Source: Blattamonas nauphoetae (Eukaryota; Preaxostyla; Oxymonadida). From it: a stretch of 64,000 bases of DNA. Each line of letters opens with the position of its first letter. Position 1 is the stretch's first letter. The position numbers and the translations under genes were made by a program. Below, one piece after another: positions 42,801 to 53,919 of this stretch. The stretch is from NCBI GenBank assembly GCA_033064195.1, contig JARBJD010000106.1:1-64000 (forward strand), given 5' to 3'. The notes under the pieces were generated by a model. It saw only the letters and a list, made by a program, of their open reading frames with translations, did no database searches and was not told where the DNA came from.

Positions 42801-43619
42801 ACAGACATAAATACAGACACCAGGTCAAGCTGACCTGTCTTGTTTTGTAGTTTCACAGTTTCTGTCAAGTTCTGATGGATTGACGGCCCATTCCCGTTTG
42901 ACCCTGCTGGGCAAGCTGCTGGTGCGGGCTTCTCCAACTGGACTGAGTTTTGTTACGATTTTCACACATTCTGTTTTTCTGTTCCTTTCGTTCTTTCTGC
43001 GCAATCCTGGTTCAAAATGTGGTTGGTTCTTTGTGAGATGGGTTACTATTGTCGATGTGTACATCCCAAATGGATATATCAAATGAAAAATGGATCATCT
43101 CGGCTAATAAGACGAAAAACAGAATGATCACGATAATGGCATTGAAAGAAGAGATGAAGAAATATTGAGTATAATATCCGTGAATTGTTGTAATATCAAG
43201 CAATAATGACGCAATTATGAATGAAAACTGTTGTTTAATTGATAGAATCGATCAACCCCTTGTTACTCCGTTGGGAGTTGAAAGAAGAGATGAAGTGATT
43301 ATGTTTGTCTTCTTCTGCCTTTCTTTTTGGTTCCTGTGGTGGGTGGTGGGACTAATATTTCTTTGTCCTGTCCTCCTCGCTTTCTGTCCGTCCTCCACTT
43401 TTTCTTGTCCGATTTTGAAACTGAGAGAAAACCGCGATTTTTTTGTGTTAACGGTGAAAATATTGCAGTTTAGGACTGATTTTGACATTTTTTGCACAAA
43501 AAACATGAAAATCAACGAGATCGATCCAACGAATCACATTAAGGGTTGATCACGAACCTAATCATCTCGAGTAGTTTTGTTTCCGATGAACTAGTACGAA
43601 AGACATAAAACGAAAGAAG
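42801..43619. other. intergenic with transposon-end remnants
   Basis: No gene is supported. 43126-43166 is a perfect 41-bp reverse complement of 48487-48527 beside the DIRS-type element, and 43341-43363 matches 48474-48496 directly. Between them are short AT-rich frames. TCCGATTTT-type motifs near 43400 resemble the dispersed repeat. Confidence 0.6.
43126..43166 (-). repeat. 41-bp inverted match to the DIRS-type element end
   Basis: Exact reverse complement of 48487-48527. With the direct 23-bp match at 43341-43363 the two arms face each other across 174 bp, as expected if a short derivative of the 48-kb element, or a solo inverted terminal repeat pair, remained here. Confidence 0.8.
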
Positions 43620-46600
43620 TTAGAAGGAAGTGGATTGAGTTGTTATGAAACAAGTACTCTTCTTCGCTTTCATACAACTATCGCAAGTTGTGTCGGAACA
43701 AATGGAAGAAAAACGAGTGAAAATACTGTGGATTTCATCCAGTGAACGTAGAAAAGCAGGAGGGACAGCTTGAGGTTCGCCAAATTTGTGTCGCATTGAA
43801 GTGGGAGATGAAGCAATCGAGAAGACGAGTGGATTGGATGATTGCCATTCCAGATGGAGAGGGATCGACATGGGGTTTGTGACACTCAGCGTGACCATCG
43901 AGCTCATTCCCAACTCGTATTCTAACGGCGGAATGGTGACGGGTTCGATGTCGTCGCAGGTGAGATGTAGTTCGTAAAGGTACTCGCCAGCGATGCCAAT
44001 CGAGGAGGCGATGAAGCTCAACTCTTCTAACTTGTCTTCTTCGTTCTCCACTCCTTCCGGGATGGGTGTCGGGAAGACAGGGGCGTAGATGAGTGTGTAC
44101 ACATCCTCGTCCAGCGAGTCCGGATGGAACGACGGCGGGCCTGTGAGTCCCATTCCTCGCATCTTCACAGCGAACACAATGCTGTCTGTCTCGATTGGGT
44201 TGAAGAGGTGAGGATCGAGAGCAATTGGCTTCCGAACTTGTGTGCTGAGATTCACCTCCTCGTCCGTGATTTACATCAGAGTGCCCTCCTCTACACCCGC
44301 GTGTGTGCTGAGGATTGTCAGCTCGTACTCGTTCGAATGGACTTGTGCGGTTGGAGGACACACTCTAAATGTTCCTTCTCCACTGCACGACGTGCCATCG
44401 GGACAACAATTTTGCGTTTCTGTTCAACTCAGGCAACTGCGTCGACTTCAATTTGGTCATCTGCAGGAGGATCATCTGCCACCCCTCGGATGTGGAACGA
44501 GAACTTGTCTGCTGCCGTCGATGGTGTGGATGACGATGATTGAATAGTGTTCACAAAATTGGAAATCGCAGTCAAGCGTGGATTGATGTTCAACTCACTT
44601 GGTCCTGTGAAGGCAGCTTGACTGTCAGCTCCTGCTGACCCTGACGTTGGTGTGACAGTGCATTTCATGACTCAATCTGTCAGCGTTGGGTTTGCATTCG
44701 GGATCTCCTGCGAGACAGGCTTTCGAGCGATGGTCTGCAGGTCAATTGTTGCTTCCATTCCGGGTGACTGGGCTATGCCTTTGATGTCGAAGATTCGGAT
44801 TTCGAGAGCGGACTTGAGGACCACACGGCACATGTACTCGCCGGCCTGCTTTGGACGGAAGGAGAAGGGCAGCCGCACACGACCGCCTGACGTGTCGGTC
44901 TTTTGGCCGTCGGCTGTGGAGAGTGCCTTCTTCAATCCTTGCGGCTGTTCGAGGAGAATCTGGAGTTCTTTAGGGATCGAGAAGAGCGGCGAGGTTGACT
45001 CGACTTGGTAAGTGAGTGAGTTCCCTGGAGTTGGCAGGAGCGGGAAGAGTGCTTTCTCGAGTTGGGAGTTCTCTGCCTTGTCTGCCTGTCCGATGATGAT
45101 GAAGGACTCCGACGGTGCGGGGATGGTTGAGATTTCCTCGATCTCCACTGTGAACTCGCCCTGGTCTTCGTCGCAGAACATCACACGGCATCTGTGCACG
45201 CCCACAGAGATTGGTTGGAATTGGACCTGGATGGTGCCTGTTGCTCCGCTGGTGAGCGTCAGCTGCTGTGCGTTTAGTCGGCATGGACAGAAATCAGCCT
45301 TTTCTGCGAGCTTGATGGTGTCATGTTGAACTTGCTGTTTCTGAGCAGGAGAGTGTTCCTGTACTGTCGCCCGTGATCCCGTTCGGGACTGTACGGGACC
45401 GCTTTCTGTTTTGGGTGTTCCGAGAAGCTTGGGAGTGCCTCCAGGCGTCAATGTCTTCGGTTGGAGCTTCCTTCTGCTGTTAGCACCGGAAGAGGTTCTT
45501 CTGGCTGTGTTTCGATGACAGAGACTTTCGTCGTCAGGACACATTCGTTGGGGAACTGATTTCGCTTTTCGACTTCGCAGTAAGCACACCCATACAGCGG
45601 AGTGGTGACAGAGTACGTCGCTGAAGGGGTTGGGTTCAGCACTTTCGTCACCAGCTGCATCGCAATCGGGTGGACTTGGCCGCCTCCATCGCTCTTCGGG
45701 ATGAACAGAAAAGTCGCCTTGATTGGGTTGGAGTTGCGAGGGCTGACCGTTTCTGTGAATTGGAGAGTGCGTTGTGATGGATTCTGAAGTTCGATGACTT
45801 TGGTTGGAGTTTCCTTCTGCTTCTCCTCTTTGAAGATGCCCGGAAGAGCTTTGAACCGTTTGAGAGTCACTTTGCTCAGAACGAAGAGCTTGATGATCTG
45901 AAGAAGAAGCGTCGTCCACGCGATGTTGGACACAACAGCAAACGTCTCCAACGTTTCCTGACTCTTCTGCGCAGCGAAGAGGATGTCGTTCACGTCGGGG
46001 ACGGGTAGTGGAAGCGGCTCGAGACATACACATCTACCACAAATCGAGCGTAGTCGGCTAATTTCAAGAAATACTCCGACATCAGCTCCGAGAGGATCGC
46101 CAGCAGGCGTTCGGTGTAGACGACATGGTCTGAGGAAGGGAGTGGCGTTGCGGGTCTCTGTTTCGTGCTGTTGGTGTGACGGGCTGTTTTGAGGGCGACA
46201 TCGGAGTTCTGATCACTGACGAAACTGGCGGGGCTGCATGGGTTGTGTTTCCAGTCATCGTCATCGTCTGCATGATTTCTGCGAGCAGTCTGCTCGGGAT
46301 CTTCTCGCCTAGGATGTCCTCGAGCACTTCTCACAGCGGCTACCCGAACTGCTCGATCATCGACTCCGGCCAAGCAGAAATGCGAGAGGCAAGGAAAGAC
46401 GTGTTCAGGAAGCGGAGGAGGACCAGTTCTTTCGGTTCGAAGACGAGTTGTTGTTTGATTCCAAGAGCGGTGACTGTGATGTCGCAATACTCCGACTTCT
46501 CGCCGTTCAAGAAGAGCGGAATGGAGAGCTTGTTTTCTGCCTCTTCTTTTGTGAAGAACGAGACAATAAATTCGTCCTCCTGTCCGTTGGCGAGTGTCCC

Positions 46601-47193
46601 TTCACTCGGAGTGACTTGGAAGATGTTTTCTTGGATCTCGGGAATGTTTGAGGTATCGATTCGCCACTTGAGAGGGTGTGTGTGGTGGATGCAGACTGTG
46701 TCGCTGAGAGGAACAGACACATCCATATCTTCGAAAGACTTGTGTAGTATGGAACTTTTCTGGAGAGTTGTTCGCTCAAAAGCTTCGATTGGAGACTTTG
46801 GCCTGACGTTGGAAGTCTCGACGCATTTTGGTTGATATGCAAAGTTAAAACACCGTTCGGATCACAGACAGACACGAGTTGACTGACTGTGCGGGAGTTT
46901 GCGGATGTTTTTTTTGGTTGTTGACGGAGAGAGTGACAGGAGTGGGGGAAGATGCTGGTTGGACCGTTGGTGGCTTCGTTTGGACTTGTGAAGGCCTGAT
47001 TAATGAAGGAGTTGGAGTAGGCTGGAGAGGAGTTGGCATTGCGTGTGTGAAAGAGCCAGTTTGAGAGAAGTTGGGTGGGGATGACAAGTGACATCGATGT
47101 CTTGGTTGGATCATCCGGTTTAAGAGTCGATGTTTGCAATTCGGCATTTCTCATTTCATCCATATCCACTTTGCTGCGGAGTTCCGTATACAT
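43620..47193 (-). CDS. CFAP47-like ciliary protein, multi-exon
   Basis: Minus-strand exons, N to C: a Ser/Pro-rich start (47193 to about 46830); an ASH/MSP-like beta domain (LKWRIDTSNIPEIQENIFQV, FIVSFFTKEEAENKLSIPLF); a calponin-homology-like helix set (NDILFAAQKSQETLETFAVV, TLLLQIIKLFVLSKV, RFKALPGIF); and further ASH-like domains (TIQVQFQPISVGVHRCRVMF, LPFSFRPKQAGEYMCRVVL, GEYLYELHLTCDDIEPVTIP). A CH domain among ASH domains, plus the GEY.YeL.L...ep..iPP..yeLG end segment, matches CFAP47, an axonemal central-apparatus-linked protein. Short introns reconcile frames at about 44243-44272 (30 nt, GTAAAT...CTCAG, removing an apparent TAA) and near 45475 (about 20 nt). Two other frame changes (about 46850 and 46000-46350) are unresolved, so it could be damaged. 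Confidence 0.5.
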
Positions 47194-47565
47194 TTGTGTT
47201 GAACGTCACACTCGAAAGAGAGTTGTGGGGTTAGAGTTGGCGAACGATGTTTCATCCGTTTACCTGAGGCGCCGAGATCATTGCTTGCTCTACCGCTCCT
47301 TTTGATGGGGTCTTCATAGCTGGGGCTTGGAAATAGGGTATTGTTGAATTTTCTAGGAGATCAGCGGGTGTTGGACAGGATCGCTTGTGTCTCATCAGGA
47401 ACCGTGTTTTTGAGGACGTGAATTCGTTCATTCGGTCTTACAGCCCATTTTGAGTGAAGGACGGCCACGTTGGTCAACAAGACAAGTGTATTGAAGATGC
47501 CATTTGGAATGTGAGGTGTGATCAAGACTTCTATTTCAAATCAATAAATGGAAATAGGAAAATAT
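47194..47565. other. intergenic, nothing recognised
   Basis: Probable upstream region of the CFAP47-like gene; a first coding exon may be hidden here. No clear signals. Confidence 0.35.
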
Positions 47566-48441
47566 GAGGGTAGAAACAATGGAGAGGCATACTGAAATAC
47601 TGAATCTTCCATATCTCAATTCTTTCGGTCCATATCAGAACTGATTTTGAACGAGTCATCTATTCCAGACTAATGAAGAGAAGCAAACGGAGAAAAGAGT
47701 AAAAACAATGGAAACACAAACTGGTATTGTGAGGTTTGCCTCTATCAGCTGAGTTTGTAATCATTAACAGAGAAGAGAAGAGGAAATACCGAGTCGCGTC
47801 GATCCCGATAAATCTTGCTTCAATGAAGATAAAAATGAGTCAGTACCAGATAAAAGAAGTGTTAAATGGAGAACGTACTTCAACTTGTGAGATGAGATGT
47901 CCAGAAAGAAAAGAGCTGACGAAGACAACCTGGCATGGGTTAGATGATCAGATCATAGGACAGGACAGGACATGTCCGATTTGTCCTGTTTTGAGATAAC
48001 TATAGAAGGTGGATGAACTAATTGAGAGAAAGTTACAGTGAAAATATCAGGTGCTTGTCCGATTTTGTCCTCCTCTGTCCTCTCTTGGGCCGATCGTCCT
48101 GTAAACTCCTAATTAGGAGTTTGTTGGACAGAACCCCGGAAGCTCGTAATTCGCCACCAAACCGGTTTTCACGCACTTTTCCGCTATTTTTAACATCACA
48201 CGACTGATCCAATCGAATATTGAAAGATAATTCACCCTATATATTCTGAAAAAGACAGTATTCAATTTTGGGTTTTGAAATTGTCTTTTCAGGTCTTCTC
48301 ATGATTTCTTTGGTATTGTTCAGGTCAGAATGGAGACAAGGAGTGGATGACAAGCTGAGAGAAGGTGATTTCAGGTGAAATAAGGGCAGGAAAAGCCAAG
48401 TTTCCGAATCGGACAAGACCTCTGTCCTCTGTCCTCAAGAT
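47566..48441 (+). repeat. dispersed repeat, copy 2
   Basis: Partner of 2264-3143 in direct orientation. It shares the palindrome core (48103-48122), the TGTCCGATTTGTCC block (47970-47985), GGATGAACTAATTGAGAGAA (48011-48030) and the CTGTCCTCTGTCCTCAAGAT end. Internally GTAGAAACAATGGA (47572) and GTAAAAACAATGGA (47699) suggest an older tandem of about 128 bp. It abuts the end sequence of the DIRS-type element at 48474. Confidence 0.75.
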
Positions 48442-48467
48442 CGGGTGCTCTGTCTGTCAGCTACACA

Positions 48468-50072
48468 TCATAAGGGTGGTGGGACTAATATTTCTTCATC
48501 TCTTCTTTCAATGCCATTATCGTGATCACTCTTCAGTGATCTCCGATTAATGGCCATCTCATTCCGAGATGAAGAAATATTGAGTGCGTTGGGAGATTGG
48601 ATTTGTTTCACATAGTGTTTCCTCATGACTCCAGATGTTGTGCTGAGCCGCGCTGCCCTTGCTACGTCGTCTTCGCCCCATCCTCTGTCAATCCGTTTCG
48701 AAATTCCTGCATGTTTGAGCGTATACGGCTTATACTGGTCTGTATCAATACCAGCTCTCCTCATGATCACGCCGGCCATCCTTGCTAAGTCTCCCCCGCT
48801 TCTCTCTTCTCCGTCTGATGAGCAGAGAAGCTGGCAATTGGGAGCGGTGGACTGCCTCCTGTCCAACTCGCCAAGCCAACTAGAGAGACGATTCCCTTCA
48901 CTGAGACCATCCTGTCTGAGAGTTACCTTTTCCGGTTCGTCCCCTGTTTTCAACTTGGTTAGAAATGAGACGGTTGTTTCGTCAGAGATGGTGATCGATT
49001 CCCGTCTGATCCTCGCTGCCTCTGTAAATCTGATCGCATGATGCAGAACCAGAATGATAGTCATAGCAGTCTGAACCTCCTCGTCAGAGATGTCCTTCCT
49101 GTTCAACCACATTCTATCCAATTCGACCTCCATCTTCGCAGCATCCCATGTATCCGAATATCTTGCTTGCTGGGGGTAGACTTTCTTCATCCCCTTCATT
49201 GCAGCGGAGACGATCATGGACGCTCCAACCTGCCCCTTTCCAAGTAGCTGTGATAACGTTGACAGCGCGCTGCGATCTACATGTGGTGGTCTTTTCTTCT
49301 TATTCTTTGTCGATGCAATTTGCTCTGACAGATAATTCACAACGGTGACTTCATTAGTGTCTCTCCAGTCTCGACCGGTCTTGTCAGAATCAATAATCCA
49401 TTTCCTGATCGCTCCCGCGTATTGACGTTCCGTCGCATCGCTGATTCCAGCAAGAATCCAGATCATTGTATCTTTGCTGATTCCAATTTCCTCGGCTAGG
49501 CCCTCCCAGATCTCCCCAGCAAGAATGCTCGAAGGAGACCTGGGGGTCGGCTGCCCTTCGAAGCGATCATCCCTGGTCCCATCTGGGTGATTTGATCCGT
49601 CCTGCCCAGACAGATTGATGTTGTTGACATCTGGAGTAATTGATCCAGTCCCGGGACTGTCGACCAGTCTGGAATGATGAGGACTGTCATCGGACGGGCG
49701 TGATAAAGTTTGTTGATCACGCGCTGAATGAGTGGTATTGGTGGGAAGGCGGAAACACAATCTTCCGCCGTCCAATCCTGTAAGAGGGCATTTGTGCCCT
49801 GGGACTCTTCCTCCCTCATCAGACTCCAGTAGCGAGTCACCTTCCTGTTGCTTACAGATGCAAACGCGTCTATGGTTGGTCTGATGTGTAAACTGTTGAT
49901 TAGTTGGGTGAAGACCTCCGTTTTGAGAGTGAAGTCTGATGAATCTCTCATTCTTGAGAGACGATCCGCAACTGAATTGTTTTCGCCGGCAATGTGCTCG
50001 GCCCAGAGGCGGCATTGAAAACGGTGTGCCTCGTTGAAGAGGGCTCTGAAGATTGTTAGTAGCGAGAGACAT
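48468..50072 (-). CDS. DIRS-type tyrosine recombinase
   Basis: The frame runs from ATG 50072 to 48468 (534 codons). The first 190 codons overlap the RNase H tail in another frame and are Ser/Gln-rich. The recombinase part has an N-terminal helical region (DATERQYAGAIRKWIID) and a catalytic region with Arg in HHAIRFTEAARIRR, His in YTLKHAGISKRI and the nucleophile Tyr in MRKHYVKQ. Overlap with RT/RNase H is the usual DIRS arrangement. These enzymes integrate circular cDNA without target duplications. In the HxxR box the Arg three residues after His is Ile, with Lys-Arg slightly later, so activity is doubtful. The last codons run into the inverted terminal sequence. Confidence 0.7.
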   Translation of the reverse strand: MSLATNNLQSPLQRGTPFSMPPLGRAHCRRKQFSCGSSLKNERFIRLHSQNGGLHPTNQQFTHQTNHRRVCICKQQEGDSLLESDEGGRVPGHKCPLTGLDGGRLCFRLPTNTTHSARDQQTLSRPSDDSPHHSRLVDSPGTGSITPDVNNINLSGQDGSNHPDGTRDDRFEGQPTPRSPSSILAGEIWEGLAEEIGISKDTMIWILAGISDATERQYAGAIRKWIIDSDKTGRDWRDTNEVTVVNYLSEQIASTKNKKKRPPHVDRSALSTLSQLLGKGQVGASMIVSAAMKGMKKVYPQQARYSDTWDAAKMEVELDRMWLNRKDISDEEVQTAMTIILVLHHAIRFTEAARIRRESITISDETTVSFLTKLKTGDEPEKVTLRQDGLSEGNRLSSWLGELDRRQSTAPNCQLLCSSDGEERSGGDLARMAGVIMRRAGIDTDQYKPYTLKHAGISKRIDRGWGEDDVARAARLSTTSGVMRKHYVKQIQSPNALNISSSRNEMAINRRSLKSDHDNGIERRDEEILVPPPL

Positions 50073-50080
50073 GTGCTCTT
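48474..50080 (-). mobile_element. 5'-truncated DIRS-type retrotransposon
   Basis: The element consists of the C-terminal end of reverse transcriptase/RNase H (49496-50080) and the overlapping recombinase gene, ending in short inverted repeats (48484-48505 and 48569-48588 carry AATATTTCTTCATCTC and its complement). Gag and nearly all RT are missing. At its upstream edge (about 50080) the RNase H frame continues without a stop into an ARM-like gene, so the element abuts that exon. The terminal 41 bp recur inverted at 43126-43166. Confidence 0.7.
49496..50080 (-). pseudogene. DIRS RNase H tail fused to host exon
   Basis: Frame with AEHIAGENNSVADRLSRM, then TIDAFASVSNRKVTRYWSL, AFPPIPLIQRVINKLY and VLIIPDWSTVPGLDQLLQ. 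This is the standard C-terminal region of DIRS and related RNase H proteins (H-I-.-G-.-N-..AD.LSR; P.iD.FAs..N). The upstream catalytic Asp residues of RNase H and the whole RT are absent. The frame continues upstream into host codons (QILVDINRKST), making a chimeric 354-codon frame that is probably not a real protein. Confidence 0.7.
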
Positions 50081-51391
50081 GCGATTGATATCAACCAGAA
50101 TCTGAATAAGGGAGAGGAGAGCTTCATTTCGAATTGGGGATGGTGGAGTGTTAAGGAGAGAGTTAGCCCAGGCTCCAATCTGTTGCAGGACTCCCTTTGA
50201 TTTCAGAATCTCTTTTGCTTCCTCGTTCTTCTCTCCGAGAAGTGCCAAACATGAGAACGTAGACGCAACAAGCCTGCAATGGATGGAAAAAGTCTTCACA
50301 TTGTCATCGCAAACAACAGTGAGGAGAGTGTCGATGGCGTTCATTGATTCTGTCAGAAGAATCGAATACTTTCCCAAAATGGTTTCTTCCTTCAGTGTGC
50401 CATCTGATGCCACAGAGAAAGGTGTTGTGTCCGTGACAAGCCATTCCGGCAGAGAAGTTCGTAGTGGAATTCCATTCAGAATGTCACAAAGAGCCTGTAC
50501 AACGCACATTCGAGTTTCGAGCGACTCTGCTCCCATCAGATCACACAAGAAGGATGTCATGGAATGAAGGTCGTGATTGATGAAAAATGGTACTGAAGGT
50601 CAAGATTCCAGGAATTAACACAATCTTCTGAATCAGCGGTTCGAAGAAGCCGAATGATTGAGACAGTCGCTGAGCACCAGGACGGATCTCCATCACACAC
50701 TTCGATGTAAGGAATGGAATGATTGTGTTCACAAAGTGGTGAGTCTGGCGATTAAACAGAAAATGATATGTTGGCCAATTTGCGTGGGTTGCCAAATGAC
50801 TCCACAGTTCGCAGATCTGAGAAAAATCAAGGAAAAGGAAAATACAACTTTCAAACACCCATCAAGGGATTTAGTGGAGGGAACAGACCGAGCATTAAGG
50901 GCACGAAAGAGACCAGAGGATTCTAGTGATTGTTCGTATTCACGTGGTATCACACCTGGAGAAAAAAATCAGAGTCACTAAATCGATACCACTGAGAGCG
51001 ATCAGGAAGGAGATCAGTGCTTCCTGTGATTTGAATCGAGAAAGAAAGACACACGAAAACAGGTGTTGGATGGTTCTCACGAACCAGATTGCCACAAATC
51101 CTCAAAATGTTCAAACCGAACAATTTGTTCACAAGAGAAGGATCTGATGAAGGTCAGCAAGAATTCGTCACAGACATGTCAGGTTGATTCGAAGAATGTT
51201 CAAAGCATCCACTCTTTCTGATGTCGTCCCTTTCGACAATATCCCCACCAACTCTTCCAATCGATCTTCCACATCCGCTGAGGAGAAATCAAATAATGTT
51301 GAAGGCCCACACGGTTGGGATGTTGATATGCCGCATCTTGAGTCAAATATGACGATATTTGCCTTTGTCTGTCTTTCACAAGCGATAACTT
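50081..51391 (-). pseudogene. ARM/HEAT-like gene, middle part, cut at both ends by mobile elements
   Basis: Exons on the minus strand read VEDRLEELVGILSKGTTSER, then after a 33-nt intron NKLFGLNILRICGNLVREN, and after a 37-nt intron EALISFLIALSGIDLVTLIF. They continue through HHFVNTIIPFLTSKCVMEIR, FFEPLIQKI and VQALCDILNGIPL to LSLIQILVDINRK. The helical Leu-rich repeats fit ARM/HEAT-type scaffolds. The N-terminal exon continues on the far side of the hAT-like element (53920 onward), and the C-terminus is replaced by the DIRS-type element at about 50080. Introns and frames are otherwise well kept, so inactivation looks recent. The function of the intact protein is unknown. Confidence 0.6.
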
Positions 51392-53919
51392 TAGGCATGG
51401 CTGACCGGCACTGACCGGTCAGTTTTCATCGAAAAGTACTGACGGTCACTGACCGGAGAAATATCGGAACCCATAATCGAGATTTACCATTTCTCCGAGG
51501 TGGCTTTTATAGAAACCGAAATTCGAATCAATTACACGATTATTCACATTATTACCTCGAATTGACCATTATTGAATCATTATCACTTCAATGAAGCAGT
51601 TTCACTCACATTTTAAGACATTTCTTGCCGGAACGATCTCAAAAACAGTAATGGGCATCTGATCGATTGAGATTCCGGACACATCAATTCGTTTTATTTA
51701 AACATGTCATCAATATGAAAGTTATATTTGGAATATTTCTTGAAATTTGACTTATATTGTTTTTGAAGTCTCCCAAGAGTCAAAGAATGTAATTTTGTTT
51801 GAACCAAATCAACCGTGAGATCGCTCGATTTAGGCATGATAATGTTCATCTAATTCTCTCAGTGATTTCTGAAAAGGTCCAAAAATGAAGAAAAATACGA
51901 ATATGACTCTCCAAATGTCACTTTATCTTTGAAACACTTTCTGTCTCCTTCCTTCTCATCTCAAACCTCGAGATCGCAGCTTCTCCTCCAAAACGAACGC
52001 AACATGATGGATTACATCCTCCCACACGTGAAAACTCAGTCCAAAAGGCGGTTCTTCGTTTTCAATCAGTTCGGCATCAACATCTTTCGGGCTTTCCAAT
52101 TCTATCTAGAAAGTGATTGAATTTCGGATCCTGTGAACAGCATCTAATGATGCAAGCGAAAGAAATGATGTTTTGCCTGTTCCACTCAGCGGATACTGTT
52201 GTGGGAACGGTTCGAAACTTTCAGGGACGGACAACTCTGTCTTTGGAGTGGAGAGATTCTGAGTTGTGAAATATGGGCTTGAAGCATCCTCGATGCGAGT
52301 TGGGAGGGTGGGCGAGAGTGCGCTTGTTTCGAAATGCGGTTTGTTCAAGTTTTTCCATTTTCTGATTGAGGCGGATGGTTGGGAGAGAGAAATGACCACT
52401 CCAAGCTCTGTCACATTCAAAAGGGCTTCTGTTTCTTGATTTTGTTGTGGGGTGGTGTGGTTTTCTCCATCATCGGGTAAATTTGGGGATCCAACATTCT
52501 CACTTTTCCACTCTCGTAATCCAGAAACTAAATGAAGAAACACCTCGTCAATCCGCTTCCGTTGCTTCTGTTCCACAGTCGTAAGTGATTTCTTGTCTGG
52601 GCGGGCTGTTTTCGATTGTTCCTTCGCTTCGTGATCAAGAACCCGCGCTCGCTCCATTCTTCGCTTCTCGATGGTTTCAGATTCACGATAAAGGCGAGCT
52701 GTGAGAGAGTCGATTCTGTTTTGTTCCAATGTCACTTTTTCTTTGGTGATATTTCGTCTGAAGGGAGCACAATTCGCTTTCGAAATGTTGTTTTCGGCTC
52801 TTCCTTCTCGTCGTGTTCGTTGTCCAACCGTTCTTTCCGATTTTTCTTGGTTACTTCAAGGTACTTCTGTTGTGCGATTTCTTTTTCCATCTTTTCAGTT
52901 AATTCCTGCGAGATTTGTGTGGTGTCGTTCATCCGATCTGAAGAGTGTGCACTTCGAATGGTCCTTCCTCCAACATGTGATGAACCTCGTAAAGAATCTT
53001 TGAATTGTGGAGTATCTTCTTCGAGGGCCGATTGTGATTCCTTCCTCTTCATCGCGTCTTTATACAGTCTCGTGGTAACGGACTCGTCTTCTTCAGCAAG
53101 TGTTCGACGAGTACTTGTGAGATTTTGGCTCTTTTTTGCGAATTGTCGGATGGAAAGTGCATTCGGAATGCGGCGGCTGATCGTCGGTTTCTCCATACAC
53201 CCTTCCTTCCACAACATGTCTCGGTTCTGCAAGCTGCTTATAATGTACGTAGTTTCGTCGTTTGGCGTCTTCATACAGTTTGTTCACAATCTTTGTCTTT
53301 TCCTTTTCTGTTATCTGTTTTGTTTTTGGAGTTTCGTTCTTCTCTTTTTCTCTCGCTGCTTGTTGTCTCTTGTCTCTGATTTCTTCTCCTTGTCGTGTCA
53401 GTCGTTCGATTTTGTCGGGATTGGAGGCAGTGGTGGCGTGAATGGATTGATGATGTCTGCGCCAGCGTCGGGTTGTTGGAGCGGCTTTTGAGGAAGAGGA
53501 GCATCAGATTCGGAGTCTTCTTCAACTTCCTCTTCTTCAAAGCTCTCATCTTCCTCTTCCCATTCTGATTCTTCTTCTTCTTCAGTTTGAAGGAATTGTT
53601 GATGCATTGCGGTTACTTGGGAAACAAGATGGGAGTACACAGTGTTTGGCAAATTATATTTGTCGCAGAATGCATGACAAACAGCCTCCTCTTCCTTGTT
53701 CTCATAAAACTGAAGTGTGAAGAGAGGCTGACGAAAAAGAGAAACATACAAAGAGGGTTGCCTTCTCACCACGAATTTGAAGTTAATCTGAACATGAATC
53801 TCAGCAATTTTGTCATATTCTTGATTAAAACATGCAATTTACAAATCAAGAGAGATCTGACCCTTATACGAATTCTGAGGTGACACTGACCGGCACTTTT
53901 GGCCGGTCAGCCATGCCTA
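51392..53919. mobile_element. hAT-like element carrying a cellular gene
   Basis: It starts TAGGCATGGCTGACCGGC at 51392 and ends with the exact complement at 53919 (18-bp TIR). Subterminal TGACCGG motifs are repeated at both ends. The 8-bp GATAACTT flanks it on both sides (51384-51391 and 53920-53927). An 8-bp duplication with short TIRs and subterminal repeats is typical of hAT elements. The 2,528-bp interior encodes no hAT transposase (no zinc-finger BED or dimerisation motif seen) but holds a multi-exon gene of cellular type. Removing element and one duplication restores an open frame in the host ARM-like exon (YEVEVI to ACERQTK). Confidence 0.85.
52106..53772 (-). CDS. cellular-type charged protein inside the hAT-like element
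   Basis: Minus strand: a 5' part with LFTLQFYENKEEEAVCHAF and a run of acidic residues (EEEEESEWEEEDES), then IERLTRQGEEIRDKRQQ, NKLYEDAKRRN, a 22-nt intron (GTACAT...TTGCAG), GCMEKPTISRR, TTRLYKDAMKRKESQ, and in another frame EQNRIDSLTARLYRESETIE, ending at 52106 with DAVHRIRNSITF. The recurring 'xLY.dA.kR' followed by C-x-x-x-P-x-I is the pattern of a repeat family found in many protist cytoskeletal or ciliary proteins. One frame change near 52740 has no convincing intron, and the 5' frame change near 53400 is also unresolved. It may therefore be a captured, decaying gene. The family name is unknown to me. Confidence 0.45.

Noticed and set aside
44243-44272. In-frame TAA in the CFAP47-like gene, possible reassigned stop codon
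   Set aside because: A 30-nt intron with GTAAAT donor and CTCAG acceptor removes it and restores the frame; elsewhere TAA ends clear genes, so the standard code holds.
44672-46033. Long frame start (first 190 codons) as part of the CFAP47-like protein
   Set aside because: The Arg/Ser/His-rich N-terminal half lies opposite a better frame (45448-45993) with CH-like and ASH-like motifs; only the part from about 45475 downward is accepted.
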